From: Ailurus styani
Taxonomy: Eukaryota > Chordata > Mammalia > Carnivora > Ailuridae
Direction of reading: 5' to 3'
Assembly (NCBI GenBank): GCA_002007465.1
Contig: LNAC01000346.1
Span: 2,245,525 to 2,309,524, forward strand
DNA length: 64,000 nt
Both the position numbers and the translations under genes were made by a program. Below the pieces are notes generated by a model. It saw nothing but the letters and a program-made list of their open reading frames with translations, was not told the DNA's origin and did no database searches. Shown one piece after another: positions 43,952 to 56,556 of this stretch; the stretch's first letter is position 1, and each line of letters starts with the position of its first letter.

Positions 43952-44994
43952 AGAATCTTTTTGAAAGTTTGGAAAAAAACAAACCAGGGTCAGATACCTG
44001 GACTAAGTTATCTTTTCTTCGTTTAGAAGAGAATTACTGTGGCACTAAATTGTCAAGGCTGTTTTATAGGAAAAAAAAAATTGAGGCTTATACTCTATAA
44101 ATTTTAGTGTGGCTACAAAGTATGGGAAGATCAAAGAGAATTCATGCTTGTAAGAGAAACCAACAAAAATAAAAGGATGCAGTAAAACAGTGATAAACGT
44201 AGAATTTATTTCAAAGTTCAGCCAAGGTACATGTCATTCTTAGAGCATGAAGGAGCTGAAATCTTCAACAATATATCCAAGATACTTCAGAGCATTGCAA
44301 AGTATGGACTTCACTAAAACAAACATATCTTGAAATCATGATGCTGATAGTGTTGTGATAACATATAAAAGTCACTTAAGAGACTGTATAGCAATGCTTC
44401 AGGATTCTCAGCAAGCCTAGACAGAGTCACTGGAAAAGTTGTAAAATCATGTTGACTGGGGCCTTGACTCATCTCCAAATTGATTTGATGCCTGATTGTG
44501 ACCTGAAGCCATTTATCAGGAGAAAGCAAGACAGATAATGAATAATGCATCTAAGAAAATTATGAAGCTTGTAAAATGTTGATTTTGAAGGATAGTAATG
44601 TCTGTGGGTGTCAAATATGTTGGCTGAGAAAACATGAAATTCTGATTTTTATCCTTTATGAGAGTGGCTTGAGAAAGACTATGATATATACCTCTTCTAG
44701 TTTATAAGACAACTTTGATTGTCCATTAATCAAAGTATGTATACTTAATAAAGAGATAAATACCAGATTTTAAATCTTTTGAATCAAATGGAGATGGGAT
44801 TGATATAAGAACCAACCATGGTTCTCTAACACTTCCTTTTAAAAATAAATTTACTGATCCCTGAGGGAGGATGTGTTAATAAAATAGCTGCATACAATTC
44901 TTATGATGTAGATGTCTATAATTTTTACTATTAAATTTCATACATTCAAGAAATATCTTTAAAAACAGATGGTTTAAGGTCATAGTTTTTTAAA
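43952..44994. other. Unique AT-rich sequence
   Basis: No gene or named repeat is recognised. Confidence 0.5.
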
Positions 44995-45075
44995 AAATAT
45001 ACATATAATTGAGTTTTTATATATACTGAATTTTATATATGAGTATGTGTGTGTATATATGTGCATATGAATTTG
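44995..45075. repeat. Mixed (TA)n/(TG)n low-complexity tract
   Basis: Alternating TATATA and TGTGTG blocks precede the SINE insertion that follows. Confidence 0.85.
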
Positions 45076-45086
45076 TGTGTGTGAGT

Positions 45087-45287
45087 GTTTTTTTTTTTTA
45101 ATGATTTTATTTATTTATTTGACACAGAGAGGAAGATCACAAGTAGGCAGAGAGGCAGGCAGAGAGAGAGGAGGAAGCAGGCTCCCCGCTGAGCAGAGAG
45201 CCCGATGCGGGCCTCAATCCCAGGACCCTGAGATGATGACCTGAGCCGAAGGCAGAGGCTTTAACCCACTGAGCCACCCAGGTGCCC
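45087..45287 (-). mobile_element. CAN-SINE, young mustelid-like type
   Basis: T11, AATGATTTTATTTATTTATTTGACACAGAG, GTAGGCAGAGAGGCAGGC, CCGATGCGGGCCTC and CTTTAACCCACTGAGCCACC are intact. The TSD TGTGTGTGAGT is repeated at 45076-45086 and 45288-45298. Confidence 0.96.
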
Positions 45288-45298
45288 TGTGTGTGAGT

Positions 45299-48200
45299 TT
45301 TTAATCCTGCATTCCATTTGCTCTTCTTTTGAGTCTCTCTTTTCTCCAATACTCTGTAAATAGGCCCTTTCTTCGTACTATCCTACCACCATCTGTTTTC
45401 CAAAAATATTTATCTTTACTCTCTTTGCTCTCAGCTAATGCAGCTTATGGGACTGTAGCTTTTTGACCCTGTGTATGTCCTATGGACCTAGAGTGGCAAA
45501 GCTTTCCCATTCACCCAGTTCCGTTTCCCCATCTGACCGAAAACAGACATCTCTTTTTTTGTCCTTAGCAATTTTGACAATGGTAAAGTGCATCCTTGGT
45601 ATCCTATCTACTTTTCCCCCTCTCTACATACTTAAACTACCATTGTTTTAATGTGGTAAATGCTAAACAAATTTTCCTGAATATTAGTGGAATTGACTTT
45701 TTAAAAAAATCTATCAGGCAATATCTTTCTTACCCAGACCTCCATGACTGTTAAGTAGAAATTAAGGCTTTCTTTTTATTATTATTTTTTTTTGTTAGCT
45801 GTCCTAGTTGTCATTTATACCTCTCTTTCTTCAAAGCCCACTTTTCAGAGATTTTGACCCTTCTTGATTTACTCCTTTGTAATTCTCTGGAGTCATGTAT
45901 CTTACACTTTTTAATACCACACTGTGTACTCTACCATCAGATTTTTATCTCTTAGTTGAAGGGGAAGTAATACATTGCCCCATTGAAAGAAACTACTGAC
46001 AAATAATTATCAGCCAGCTCTGACCCTTGCTTCTGCTTTCCTCAGCTTCTCCCAACTAGATGGATCCACTGATATGTCCCATATCAATCAGCTATAGTTC
46101 AATTATGCTCCAGTTCCCAGACAGTTCTGCTTTAAGTCAGGAATTATTTTCAATTGTGTTCAGCCAATTGAAAGCAGACTGTTATTGAGTGCCACCAAAA
46201 ATTCCTCCCTGAGGCTTAAAAGATAGCTTTTACTATTTTGTATTTACAGATGGAGATATGAAACTTAGATTATTCAACTGGCCATGAAACACTAGTAGCT
46301 GGTATAAATATGATTTATATCTGTTGGCTCAGAAATGATCCACTGAAAAACATGGGCTCTGGTATCTCAGCTGGAGTAAACGAGTTACCTTATGACACAT
46401 TAGAAGTGAGGAACAAATGTCTATGTTGTCCCCAATTCTGTGTCTCTCTTAAACTACAACTGACCACTGTGTTTGCCCAAGTCAGAAAATTGAGCTTCTG
46501 CTCTAAATTAATTTCTGAAGAGTTTAAAATTTAAATTTTGGCTAGATACTCTGCTTTTTCGAGTTCAGCTTCAGAACTGAAGCCCAAACTCAGTAGCTGG
46601 GCAGCTTATATCCTTGTTTTGATCTGACAGTCATCCAAAACCTCCATCCCACTACTCAAGCCTTAACTTACAGCCGAGGTAGGTGACTGAAGTCCTGTTG
46701 CCTGTTGCTAGCTAATGACAGTTACATACCAGACCACACATACCTGAGTATCAATTGCTATGAAGTTCTTCCTCTTCTGTGTCTCGCCCACCTAAATAGA
46801 CTGCCAGAACCGTGCACCTTCATTTTGTGTTTCCCTCTGACCACCATTCCAGAGGATCCCTCTTTAGCCACTGGAGCCAAATGGTCTCTGGTGTGGGACA
46901 CAAATCTCCTAGAAGGACCTGATCCCTTCTTTTCTTTTCAAGAGATTTCTCTTACTCAGCTTAGTTTTAATGGTTTCCTACAGTACCTGTTAAAACATTC
47001 AACCAAGGTCGTATACCAACAAAATTCTTTTGGAAAGATTTTCAGTAACACCCGTGGTCTACTGGGGAGGTCAGTTTGAAGCTGAATCAGCTACTGTTAT
47101 TTAGTTACTATTAGATAAATTTGAGTATGGTCCTCATTTATGATGCTGCTTTACGTGATTTTTAGGTTTTCTTCTTTTCTCCTTTGTCGTTGTACATTGA
47201 GAAACTTTACTGATGTTACATGGTACCTGGGAAGACTAGAGGCAAGTGGATAGGGAATTCTTTTCCCAGGATTTTTATTTCGGGGGTGGGGTCCGATAAA
47301 TTGGTTGTATAATATCTGCAGGGTATGATGAAATGACAGTTTTCTAGACAAATTATCTCACGACTTAATAAGTAATGTTTATAATTAACATTAGAATTTT
47401 GGGAAGTTCACTTCATTTTTTAAATAGTAAAATATATGATGGACTTTAAAAAAACTAGCAGAATAAAATTTCATTTAAAAAATGCTATTTGAGTAGAGGG
47501 GAAAATATTGTTTGGGTTTTTGTTCGTCTTTTCCATATAAATACATGAAGGCTAAATACCATGCAAATATTGTTTTGCTAATACCCAAACTGAATTGTCT
47601 TTTTCCTTTGAAGATGCACAGTATAGTAAACATGGTATCTCTTACTGGGGACAGTTAAATTCATTGACAAGTGCAGCTTTGGTTTACTTACCTCGATTTT
47701 CAGTGTGTGATTGTTAGAGCTCCAGTGGCTCCCATGAATGGCACTTATAAATTAAGTTGTTGTTCTACTAAAATATATATTTCAATTATGTATTCTTTAA
47801 AAGGAAAAAAAAACACTTGCTCTTTTTTTTTTACACTTAAAAAAATAAAAATGTATGGCCCATGCAATATGAAAGTCACTGGTTATGAGATAGCATTTCA
47901 AGTTACAATGCTTTTTCCCAGGACAAATGCATGGAATGCTTCCCAGGACTTTTTGTACCCTTTGAGATTCAAATGCAAGATAGTTTCCCTGCCCCCACCA
48001 CCTTGTTTTGTTTGCTGCAATTATTTGTGTGAGATAAAAGTACCAGTTGATAAAGTACATTCATTTTTAAAAGTCTATAAACAAGTATCTGTTTACTCCA
48101 AAATATGCCCTGAGCAAAATTAAGTGAGAACATTTCCAAGGATGATTAAATCCTAAATTAAATACAAATCTTGGAAAGGAAAACTTTAAATAAAATTGTA

Positions 48201-48540
48201 TTTCAAATCCTCTGGGAATACTTGCATATTATTTGCACAATGGAAATGGGAAATTACATAGTCTTTGAAAATAAATGTTTTGGTTTCATTCAAGGTTCTT
48301 CTATTTGTCATGAAAATATAGCATCAAAGAAAAGTATAACTATACTTATTTAGTATTAAAGATGTTAACTGCTAAATAGTATGATTTTATTGCATCTAAA
48401 ATCTCCAACACTCACAGGAATTTAAAAAATGGTTTTCCTCCAGGGAAAAACAAAGTTTGTATATAAATGTCAATATTATAGAATTTCATCCGAGGAGAAG
48501 TTTTAAATGGTCAACTTCTGTGGCACAAATCATACTCTTG
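45299..48540. other. Unique sequence, no gene supported
   Basis: The longest frames are 124 codons (46705-47079) and 150 codons (47671-48123, starting at TTG-like or ATG-poor context). Neither shows a domain I know. A possible MIR scrap (TTACAGATGGAGATATGAAAC) lies near 46244. Confidence 0.45.
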
Positions 48541-48548
48541 AAATGATA

Positions 48549-48756
48549 TGGTTTATTTTTTTAAGATTTATTTATTTGAGAGAGTGAGCAAGGGCATGCA
48601 TGTGTGCATCTTAGTGAAAGGAGGTGCAGAGGGAGAGAATCTTCAAGCAGACTCCCCCAAGCATGAAGCCCCATGCTCCATCTCCCGACCTAAGAGTTTA
48701 TGCCCTGAGCCAAATCAACAGTGTTGCCCAACCTACTGAGCCACCCAGAAGCCCCT
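48549..48756 (-). mobile_element. CAN-SINE 1 of a three-SINE cluster
   Basis: TTTATTTTTTTAAGATTTATTTATTTGAGAGAG opens an older, diverged SINE that ends at CTACTGAGCCACCCAGAAGCCCC. The flanking AAATGATA is at 48541-48548 and 48757-48764. Confidence 0.88.
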
Positions 48757-48772
48757 AAATGATACACATTTC

Positions 48773-48952
48773 TTTTTTCTTTAAAGATTCATTTTAGAGA
48801 GTGTGTGTGCACATGAGTGGGGAGAGAGGGAGGGACAGAATCTCAAGCAGGTTTGATACTGAGCTTGGAGCTTAATCCCAGGCCCCTAAATTCACAACCT
48901 GAGCAGAAACCAAGAGTCAGAGGCTTAACCAACTGAGCCATTCAGGTTCCCC
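48773..48952 (-). mobile_element. CAN-SINE 2 of a three-SINE cluster
   Basis: TTTTTTCTTTAAAGATTCATTTTAGAGAG leads through a GA-rich part to AACTGAGCCATTCAGGTTCCCC. The flanks GATACACATTTC (48761-48772) and GATAGGCATTTC (48956-48967) form a diverged TSD. Confidence 0.88.
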
Positions 48953-48967
48953 AGTGATAGGCATTTC

Positions 48968-49207
48968 CTTTCTTTCTTTCTTTCTTTCTTTTCTTTTCTT
49001 TCTTTTCTTTCTTTCAAGATTTTATTGATTTATTTGGCAGAGAGAGAGAGATTGATCACAAGTGGGCAGAGAAGCAGGCAGAGGGAGAGGGGGAAGCAGG
49101 CTCCCTGCTGAGCAGAGAGCCTAATGCGGGGCTCGATCCCAGGACCCTGAGATCATGACCTGAGCCGAAGGCAGAGGCTTAACCCACTGAGCCACCCAGG
49201 TGACCCC
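48968..49207 (-). mobile_element. CAN-SINE 3 of a three-SINE cluster, tail expanded to (CTTT)n
   Basis: The A-rich tail has become a (CTTT)n/(TTTTC)n microsatellite at 48968-49014. The body AAGATTTTATTGATTTATTTGGCAGAG runs to CCACTGAGCCACCCAGGTGACCCC. The TSD CAGTGATAGGCATTTC (48952-48967) recurs as CAGTGATATGCATTTC at 49208-49223. Confidence 0.94.
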
Positions 49208-49223
49208 CAGTGATATGCATTTC

Positions 49224-49889
49224 TTAGGGCAGAAGCTTATTGCCTGTCATCTGTGCTCAATCATGGGACATACTAAGGAAAGTATATTTTATATAAAGTA
49301 TAATAGGTTTCAGAGGGGATGAATGATTTTAAAAGGGCTCTTAATAAAAGTAGTGATAATTAAGACAAAAACAGATGTGCCTTCTATCCAGAGGATGTAG
49401 TCCCCTTCATTCTATGATACCACAGGAGTGGTATGTCTCCAAGGAGTTTCTATCCAAGAAAGAGCTTCTCTTTGGGACTTTGACAATTAACCCCCTTTTA
49501 CTTAGCTATCAGTTCTGAAATGCTGAATTTATATCATGTTATTTGAATTTGTCTCTAGTTTTTACCATTTGGGCTGCTGGCTCCAGAAGAGACCCAGTGT
49601 TGCCCCTATCTTGATTTCCTCATGCCAATTATTCCCTTAATCGTAGGTTTCCAGGCCCTAGATCTCCAGTTTGGCAAAGATCCTGCCAAAATTCGCCTAC
49701 TGAACCTTTAGTATGCACAATACCACTATCATTTTTTTACCCCACCATAGTATAGTAGGACTTAGTAAAACCATGATTAAGAAACAAAAATGCAAAAGAA
49801 GTGATGTATCAGAAGCAATGTGCTAAAGGAATATCCATGAAAAACCTGAGGTTTCAGGATTAGATTGTTTCTAGACTATGATTCAGACG
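49224..49889. other. Unique sequence
   Basis: No gene or named repeat is recognised. Confidence 0.5.
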
Positions 49890-50060
49890 TTCATTTATTT
49901 TCTCAGTGTTGTGGTGTTGAGGACATATAGAGATAAAGCAAATACAAGCACGGATGTTTTGCATTTAACAAGCTTATAAAACAGTGAGAAAGACATAAAT
50001 AGGCAATTGGTGAATACCAACAAATAGGCTTCAAGGAGGGGAATTTGGAGTTCAGTTTGA
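49890..50060 (+). mobile_element. L2 fragment
   Basis: GTTCATTTATTTTCTCAGTGTTG, AACAAGCTTATAAAACAGTGAGAAAGACATAAATAGG and AATTGGTGAATACC fit the L2 3' region. It is heavily decayed. Confidence 0.5.
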
Positions 50061-50507
50061 GAACTGTTGAGTAAGAATAATTAGAATATGTTACAGAAGA
50101 TGAAGTGATTCATAGATGCTAAACACCAGGGAGTAATTGGATTGGAGATTCACACATGTGTGTTAGAGTTTAAATCATTAGAATGCATGAAATCATTCAG
50201 TGATGATTTATAAAGTGGGGGAAAAAAGGAATACAGGACTCTGATAAAAATGTAACATTTTATTGAATTGAGCTACCTATAGATATCTCAGTCAATTCAT
50301 TCATGAATCAAATATGGTTATTTTCAGTTTTCTATTCAAGTTCTTTATCCTATTGGTAACATACCTCAAATTCTGCTTTCATTTCACGTCTCTAATTCAC
50401 AGGACTGAGGAAATCTGGAACCTGGAGAGTGTCATATGTTACTGTCATAATGAAGGTTATTTGAACTAAAATTCACTAAGGACTCCTCATTATTATTTTA
50501 TTACTTC
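50061..50507. other. Unique AT-rich sequence
   Basis: No gene or named repeat is recognised. Confidence 0.5.
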
Positions 50508-50524
50508 CAGTCTCCTTAATCTTT

Positions 50525-50758
50525 TATTTATTTATTTTAGTTTTTAAAATTTTCATTTATATTTCAGTTAGTTAACAGAGTGTAATGTTAGGTCTCAGGT
50601 GTACAATGTACTGAGTCAGCACTTTCATACAACAGCTGGTGCTCATCATGACAACTGCACTCCTTAATCTCCATCACCTATTTCGTCCATCCCTCCACCC
50701 ACCTTCCCTCTGGTGAGGAGAAGAGTCTGTTTCTTGGTCTGCCTCTCTCTCTCTTTTC
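50525..50758 (-). mobile_element. Short carnivore L1 3' UTR insertion, antisense
   Basis: TTTATTTATTTTAG, ATTTCAGTTAGTTAACAGAGTGTAATG, TCTCAGGTGTACAATGTACTGAG, CATCACCTATTTCGTCCATCC and AAGAGTCTGTTTCTTGG match the 3' UTR type at 60506-60860. The target copies around it are CTCCTTAATCTTTTA and CTCTTTAATCTTTTT. Confidence 0.88.
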
Positions 50759-50770
50759 AGGCTCTTTAAT

Positions 50771-50973
50771 CTTTTTTTTTTTTTCTAAGATTTTTACTTA
50801 TTTGAGAGAGAGAGAGAGAGGGAGAGAGAGAGCGAGCACACAAAAGCAGGGGAGAGGAAGAAGCAGGCTCCCGGCTGGGCAGGGAACCTGATGCGGAGCT
50901 CAATTCGAGGGCCCAGGTATCATGACCTGAGTTGAAGGCAGAAGCCTAAACTACTGAGCCACCCAAGTGCCCC
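50771..50973 (-). mobile_element. CAN-SINE with (GA)n run
   Basis: A T-run, AAGATTTTTACTTATTTGAGAGAG and a (GA)n stretch lead to GAAGAAGCAGGCTCCCGGC and CTACTGAGCCACCCAAGTGCCCC. The TSD AGGCTCTTTAAT (50759-50770) recurs as AGGCTCCTTAAT at 50974-50985. Confidence 0.93.
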
Positions 50974-51131
50974 AGGCTCCTTAATTTTTTAATATTTGAA
51001 AAAACTTAAGGCTTGACTGACAAATTTAACCAACGTGGAAAAAAGAATTAACATGATACTTTAATGGGTAGTGTTTTTCAGACATTTTCTGTCTAAATCA
51101 GTTTACTATAAGTCAATAAAATAAGCTTTAT

Positions 51132-51321
51132 GTGGCCACCTTGGTGGTTCATTTGGTTAAATGTCTGCCTTTGGTTCAGGTCATGATCCCAGGGTCCTGG
51201 AATCAAGTCTCATATTAGGTTTCCTGCTCAGTGGGGAGCCTGCTTCTCCCTCTCCCTCTGCTTCCCCCTGCTTGTGCTGTCTCTCTCTCTCACTCTCTCT
51301 CAAATAAATAAAATCTTTTTA
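51132..51321 (+). mobile_element. CAN-SINE, older copy
   Basis: GTGGCCACCTTGGTGGTTCATTTGGTTAAATG, GTCATGATCCCAGGGTCCTGG, GTGGGGAGCCTGCTTC, a (TC)n run and CAAATAAATAAAATC mark a plus-strand SINE. The TSD AAGCTTTAT lies at 51123-51131 and 51322-51330. Confidence 0.93.
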
Positions 51322-51330
51322 AAGCTTTAT

Positions 51331-52439
51331 AACATGTTTTTCTTCTTAAATTTGTTCTACGCGAGGACACCTATTGTGTTAATCTGTGAGTAATATTATG
51401 GTAACATTTCTTATTAGATTTATGAAAAATTGGTTTCTAAAGAAGATCAGGAATTACTTTTAGTTTTGAGTATAAATCAGTGTTATTTCCATTGCTTTCC
51501 TCAAGGAACAACATACTAACAGATAATTTCCCCAGTAAGATATATATTTGGACTAAGTAGTACATCTCTGCAGGGCTCTCACAAAAGAACCCTGATTGTA
51601 ACTCTACCTGATTGTGAGCTGATCTCCTTTTCATGATGATGGTGAGCACAAGAACCAATATTGGCTGTTTTATTTGTGGCATTTGCTTTACAGAGTAACT
51701 TTCACAGAGAGAATATTCCCTAAATAGACTTTTAGGGTTTTTATTTCACACTGCTCCAAAATTAAAAGCAAAGTTTGCAAATTTTGCAAAACAAACAAAT
51801 AAAAAATTTCTTTTTCAGTCCTTTGAAAGTGTGCTTGGATAGAATAATTTAATGGCAACCAGACAATGGAAAAGAAAACGATAACTGTAAAAAGTTAACC
51901 ACTGAATGGGTCAGACTAAAATGTAAACAACAAGTTATAATATATAAAATGACAACCATATAGAAAATGATGTAATGTGATAGGGTAAACATAGCCAGAC
52001 TGCATCACTTGTTCCACAGGTGTAGTCTGATTTAGCTAGGGCTGTGTGAAAACAACCATTTTTATTTCTTTAAAAGGATCCATGACCTCCTCTGTAGTGA
52101 TTGAATTTGATAGAGTTTTCCACATATAAATAACTTTTGTTGAAAAATGATTTTGTTCAGACAGCATGATAGCATGTGGTTGATTCAAAGGCTTATATTC
52201 CATATCTTTTTCTTTCATAAGTAATGAATTCTGGAAATAGGTCAGAGAAATAAAGACTGTGATAGAGGATATAAAAACATGGCACACAGGAGTTTTTGAG
52301 TTTTATTATATTGATTGAGTAGTTGGTTTTGCATTCTTATTTAAGTCTCTGCTCAAGTTTAAATGAGTGTTGTCTCTATTAAAAATACCCTCAGATTTGT
52401 GCTGATTATATCAGTTTGCCATGTCAGTCCTTCACCAGC
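51331..52439. other. Unique AT-rich sequence
   Basis: Minus-strand frames of 81 and 83 codons show no recognisable domain. No repeat family is named. Confidence 0.5.
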
Positions 52440-52565
52440 TTCCCACAGCTGCTCTGGGCTCTACCCTCTTACCACCATCAAACAAGCTCAACATGTTCGT
52501 TTTATGGATGTGGAAACTAAGACCCAAAGTTAATGACTCTTCCAGAGTCCTATAGAGGATGATTA
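52440..52565 (+). mobile_element. Possible MIR core fragment
   Basis: GTTTTATGGATGTGGAAACTAAGACCCAAAGTTAATGACTCTTCCAGAGTCCTATAGAGG resembles the MIR centre with its A-C-T-G-A-G-G-like core decayed. Confidence 0.45.
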
Positions 52566-55290
52566 TATAATACCTTCATTAATAGATAAAATTCTAATTC
52601 CATATTTGTAAAATGAGAAAACAGTGTGAAGTAGTTGGTGGTTGTCCATCCAACTGAATGTGAGGTCATCCCTTGCCTCACAGAGTTTCTGTCTGAGAGC
52701 TGACATAACTATGTGTGTAAAAATCACTTATTTGAAGTTTTCAGCTTGTATATTCTTTCTTTGTTGTCTGCAATATCTTCAACCCCAACCCTTCACACAT
52801 CAGTCTACCACATGGAAAGAAAATATAATTAGCCTTAGATGTTACCTGCCATTTTATTTTTTTAATAGTTTAAGGTGTCACAAATATCCGAAGACAATTT
52901 TCTGATTTCAAATATGAAGGCTGGTCCATTGAGCTCCATTCCTGGCATTCTCATTTTGTTTAGAAAAAACAGGCCTGAATCTCTTAGTGACTCTGTGCAT
53001 GATATTAGGCTTGTCTGGATTCTTTGCTTAGAACATGACAAATTACCCATCAGAAACTCAAGGAAGTTATACAGCTGTTTCTCTTGTGTATTCCACCCCA
53101 TCCACAGTTCATCAGCGTAATATTGAAGCGTCAGGCACAGATGTTCCTATTTTATTATTTCCAATTTGCGATAAGGGGATAATCTCTGTGAGCAACAAGT
53201 GATAAAGGATACAAGAATGAATCTTGAAGTTGAAAAAGAAATACAGGACAAAGTGGTTCTGATACATACACTTAGTTTTGTTGTCCAATGTCATAGTAAG
53301 CACAAATTGTAATCAAAATATGAAGAATGATTTTATACATCTAAGCCAAGATTTTTGTTATAAATTGATAAAGTGATTCTGGGAAGAGGGAATTGGAGTG
53401 CACGTCCCCAACTTTCCTCCTTGCAGAATTAGCTACTGCTTCACAAGCTCCCTCCAGACTAAATATTATGTTGGGGAGTGTGTCATTCCACATTAAGCCT
53501 GCTAAACTGTGTTGCAAAACTCTTGCTAGTTTAGTGCTTAAATGTCAGTGAATTACTTGGCAAGAGTGAATGGGAGTAAGGGAAGGGTCATATAATATCA
53601 AGGGTTTAAATATTTTTCCATCAGTCCTCTGAGAAAACAAAACAATGCAATGGTCTCCTTTTATATTATAAGTATCCCACTAAAAAAAATAGCAAGATTT
53701 CCCTTTTCTTTTGGATTTATAAGACACTTTCTTACAAAGGCACTTTCCATTCACTATAGGGTTACAGGAAAGCAAAAAAAAAAAAAATAGTGGGGAAGAG
53801 CAGAGAAAAAGAGAAAAGTTTTTGAGGAGTGATAAAATTCCTATCTTAAGATAACTTCTTTAATGAAGGAAGATAGATTGAAAGGAATATTGTGTGAGTC
53901 TGAATTACTAGGCCTGGTTAGAATGAGGCCTTCCATGGCTGCTTTTGTTTAATGCAACACCTGTCCCTGAAAGATGTAATCTCCACCCATGGATTTCACT
54001 TTGCGTATGTGTGTTAATCATTTTCCTGGACTCCAAACTCCCAAACTCCAAAAACTTCCTAGACAGGTTTTCCTATCTTTAGAATTCAACTTTCTGGTAC
54101 AGGAATCGATGAGTCAATAGATATACTAAAGTTAGCACTTCAGAAGGTGGGGTAGCTTTTCCAAGTGACTCATTTCTCCATCTTCCTATATACTAAGGTG
54201 AGACCATGATTTATCATTCAAGCTGGGACACTTATGAGAATTTAATAACTACAAGACCAAGAGGCTGTAGAGGGACTGTCTGGGAAAAATGGCCTGTAAG
54301 ATCTTTCCATGTATGCTATCTTGTGTGAAATCCTCCATCTAGTCTGAAAACTCAAATACTAGTAAATTTTTGGCACCTCATTCCTCATAGGGTCTTATCA
54401 GTATTATCAACTTTACCGTTATTTATTTTTAAATTGGACCTTTAAAGTCTAGTTATGTGGTTGAAAGTTAGTTAAGTTACTCTTCGTTTTTTCCCTGGAC
54501 TTGAAAAGGTTCGAAGTGGTCCCAGGATTTCAATCTCTTCTCTTTCCAATATTCACCTATTTGCCTATGAAGAGAATTATTCTAAAATCCTGAATATCTA
54601 GTGAAATTGTTTACCTCTCCGAAACTTTTCATTACTCTTAGGTCACTTAAATGCTTCTTAGAAGATAGTTTTAGTTTTTTGCTTTAACTGCTGGAATTCA
54701 CCCACCTACAACCTGTGACCATAGCTACATGTACCCACTCTTGGTTTCCCATGCTCGCCATGCTTTTGGCATCGCAACACCTCGACCAATGTTGGGCTCT
54801 TCTATGAAGAATCCCTCCTCTGTCTTCCAAATAAGATAAAATTCTGGTTAGAGTCCCTCCATTACCTTCTGATAATAAATTTTTGTAATACTTTAAAAGC
54901 ACAGAATATTTTCCTTTTTAATTTTTTTGGACTTTTCCTGGACAGACGGGCTGTGAAGTTGTCGCTATGCCTACCTCCAGGACAAACCCCTAGAACCTCT
55001 TCATTTTAAAGGTAGAGAGTGGACAGCATAAAAAATAAAAACAAAAGACAAAAATCAAGGACAACATTTTGTATTATATTTATTAAAATAAGTTTAATAT
55101 TCTATTTATTTTATCTTGAAAATCCCAATCTGATGTTAATGAGTATAAGACTTAAAATAGCCAATTATACCTTGTTTGCCCACTGTTGATATAAGTTTTT
55201 CATGGTTTCCTGGCTTTTATTGTGGCTGACAAGAAGCCTACTGTCAGTTTAATCAATAGCTACCATTTCTGTTCTGTAGCTTTTTAGAGA
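52566..55290. other. Unique sequence, no gene seen
   Basis: No frame exceeds 90 codons and no repeat family is recognised. An A13 run lies near 53776. Confidence 0.5.
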
Positions 55291-55766
55291 TTTGATTTTA
55301 AATCCTTAATTTATTGTGAAATATAACATGCATGAAGAGGCAAAACTTAAACAGCATGTGAAATTGCCGCAGATCAAAAACCCATATAACCACCATCCAT
55401 CCAGTTGCAACTGCAGAAACCCCACTCCTTCTGCATCCAACTATCCTCACCAATAGAACAAACTTTCTGAATTCGATCATGGTGGTATCACTGCTTTTCT
55501 TTAATTATACCACCAAAGCATGGGCCCCTAAAAAGTTTAGCTTGTCTCATTTTTGAAATTATCTAAATGGAACCATGTAGCATATGCAATATTTCACCTG
55601 GCTTCCTTCACTTAATGTTGAATTTGTGAGATTCATCCATGCATCAGTAGATACTTAATTGCCCTATAATCTAGAATATTATATTTATAAATACTATCAA
55701 TTTATTCTGTAATATTTAGATTGTTTACAATTTTTGCCTGTTGGAAATAATGCTGTGTGAACATCC

Positions 55767-55964
55767 ATTTTTTTTAAAGGATTTTATTTATTTATTTGAC
55801 AGAGAGAGATACAGTGATATAGGGAACACAAGCAGGGAGAGTAGGAGAGGGAGAAACAGGCTCCCCGATAAGCAGGGAGCTGGATATGGGGTTCGATCCC
55901 AGGACCTTGGGATCATGACCTGAGCTGAAGGAAGACCCTTAATGAATGAGCCACCCAGGTACCC
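55767..55964 (-). mobile_element. CAN-SINE inside L1M
   Basis: TTTTTTTTAAAGGATTTTATTTATTTATTTGACAGAGAG leads through GATAAGCAGGGAGCTGG and TTCGATCCCAGGACC to ATGAGCCACCCAGGTACCC. Diverged TSDs CTGTGTGAAC (55753-55762) and CTGTGTGAGC (55965-55974) bracket it, and the L1 resumes afterwards. Confidence 0.93.
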
Positions 55965-56374
55965 CTGTGTGAGCGTTCTTGCATGTGCCTCTTAATGCCC
56001 ATGGATCTGTGTGATTGTCGGGTATAACTCTAGCAATGATATTCCTATATCATGGGAGTTTTCTATCTTCATTATTAATAGATAATTTTTAAACTTATTT
56101 TCAGAGGAGGTGTTTTACTTGACATTCCCAATTGCAGTGTTGGAGTTTTTCTTTGGTCCACATCTACATCAATATTTGCTGTTAAGACTTTGATTTATTT
56201 TGTCTAATTGGTGATAATTAATAATTCACTGTGGTTAGACATTTTATTTCATTGATTACTAATGTATTTGGAGATCTTTATTAGCCATTTATTAGCCATT
56301 ACCCATGGGTTTTTGATCTGTGGTTTTTGAATGATCTGGTTTTTGAAGCAAATTTTAAAATACTTTTTGATTTT

Positions 56375-56556
56375 TTAAAAAGATTTTTTAGAAAGAAAGA
56401 GAGCGGTGGTGGAGAGGGGTAGGAGGATAGAGAGAGAATCTTAAGCAGGCTCCATCATGCATGGAGCCTGATATGGGGCTTGACCTCACGGCTCTGAGAT
56501 CGTAACTTGGGCCAAAATTAAGAGTCGGACCCTGAACTGACTGAGCCACCCATGGC
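56375..56556 (-). mobile_element. CAN-SINE inside L1M, older
   Basis: TTAAAAAGATTTTTTAGAAAGAAAGAGAG, a GA-rich part, ATGGAGCCTGATATGGGGCTTGACC and GACTGAGCCACCCATGG mark a reversed SINE. TTGATTTT lies on both sides (from 56367 and 56557). Confidence 0.88.

Noticed and set aside
47671..48123. 150-codon frame, the longest without Ns apart from L1
   Set aside because: It has no recognisable domain, no splice or promoter support and lies in AT-rich unique DNA; chance is likely.
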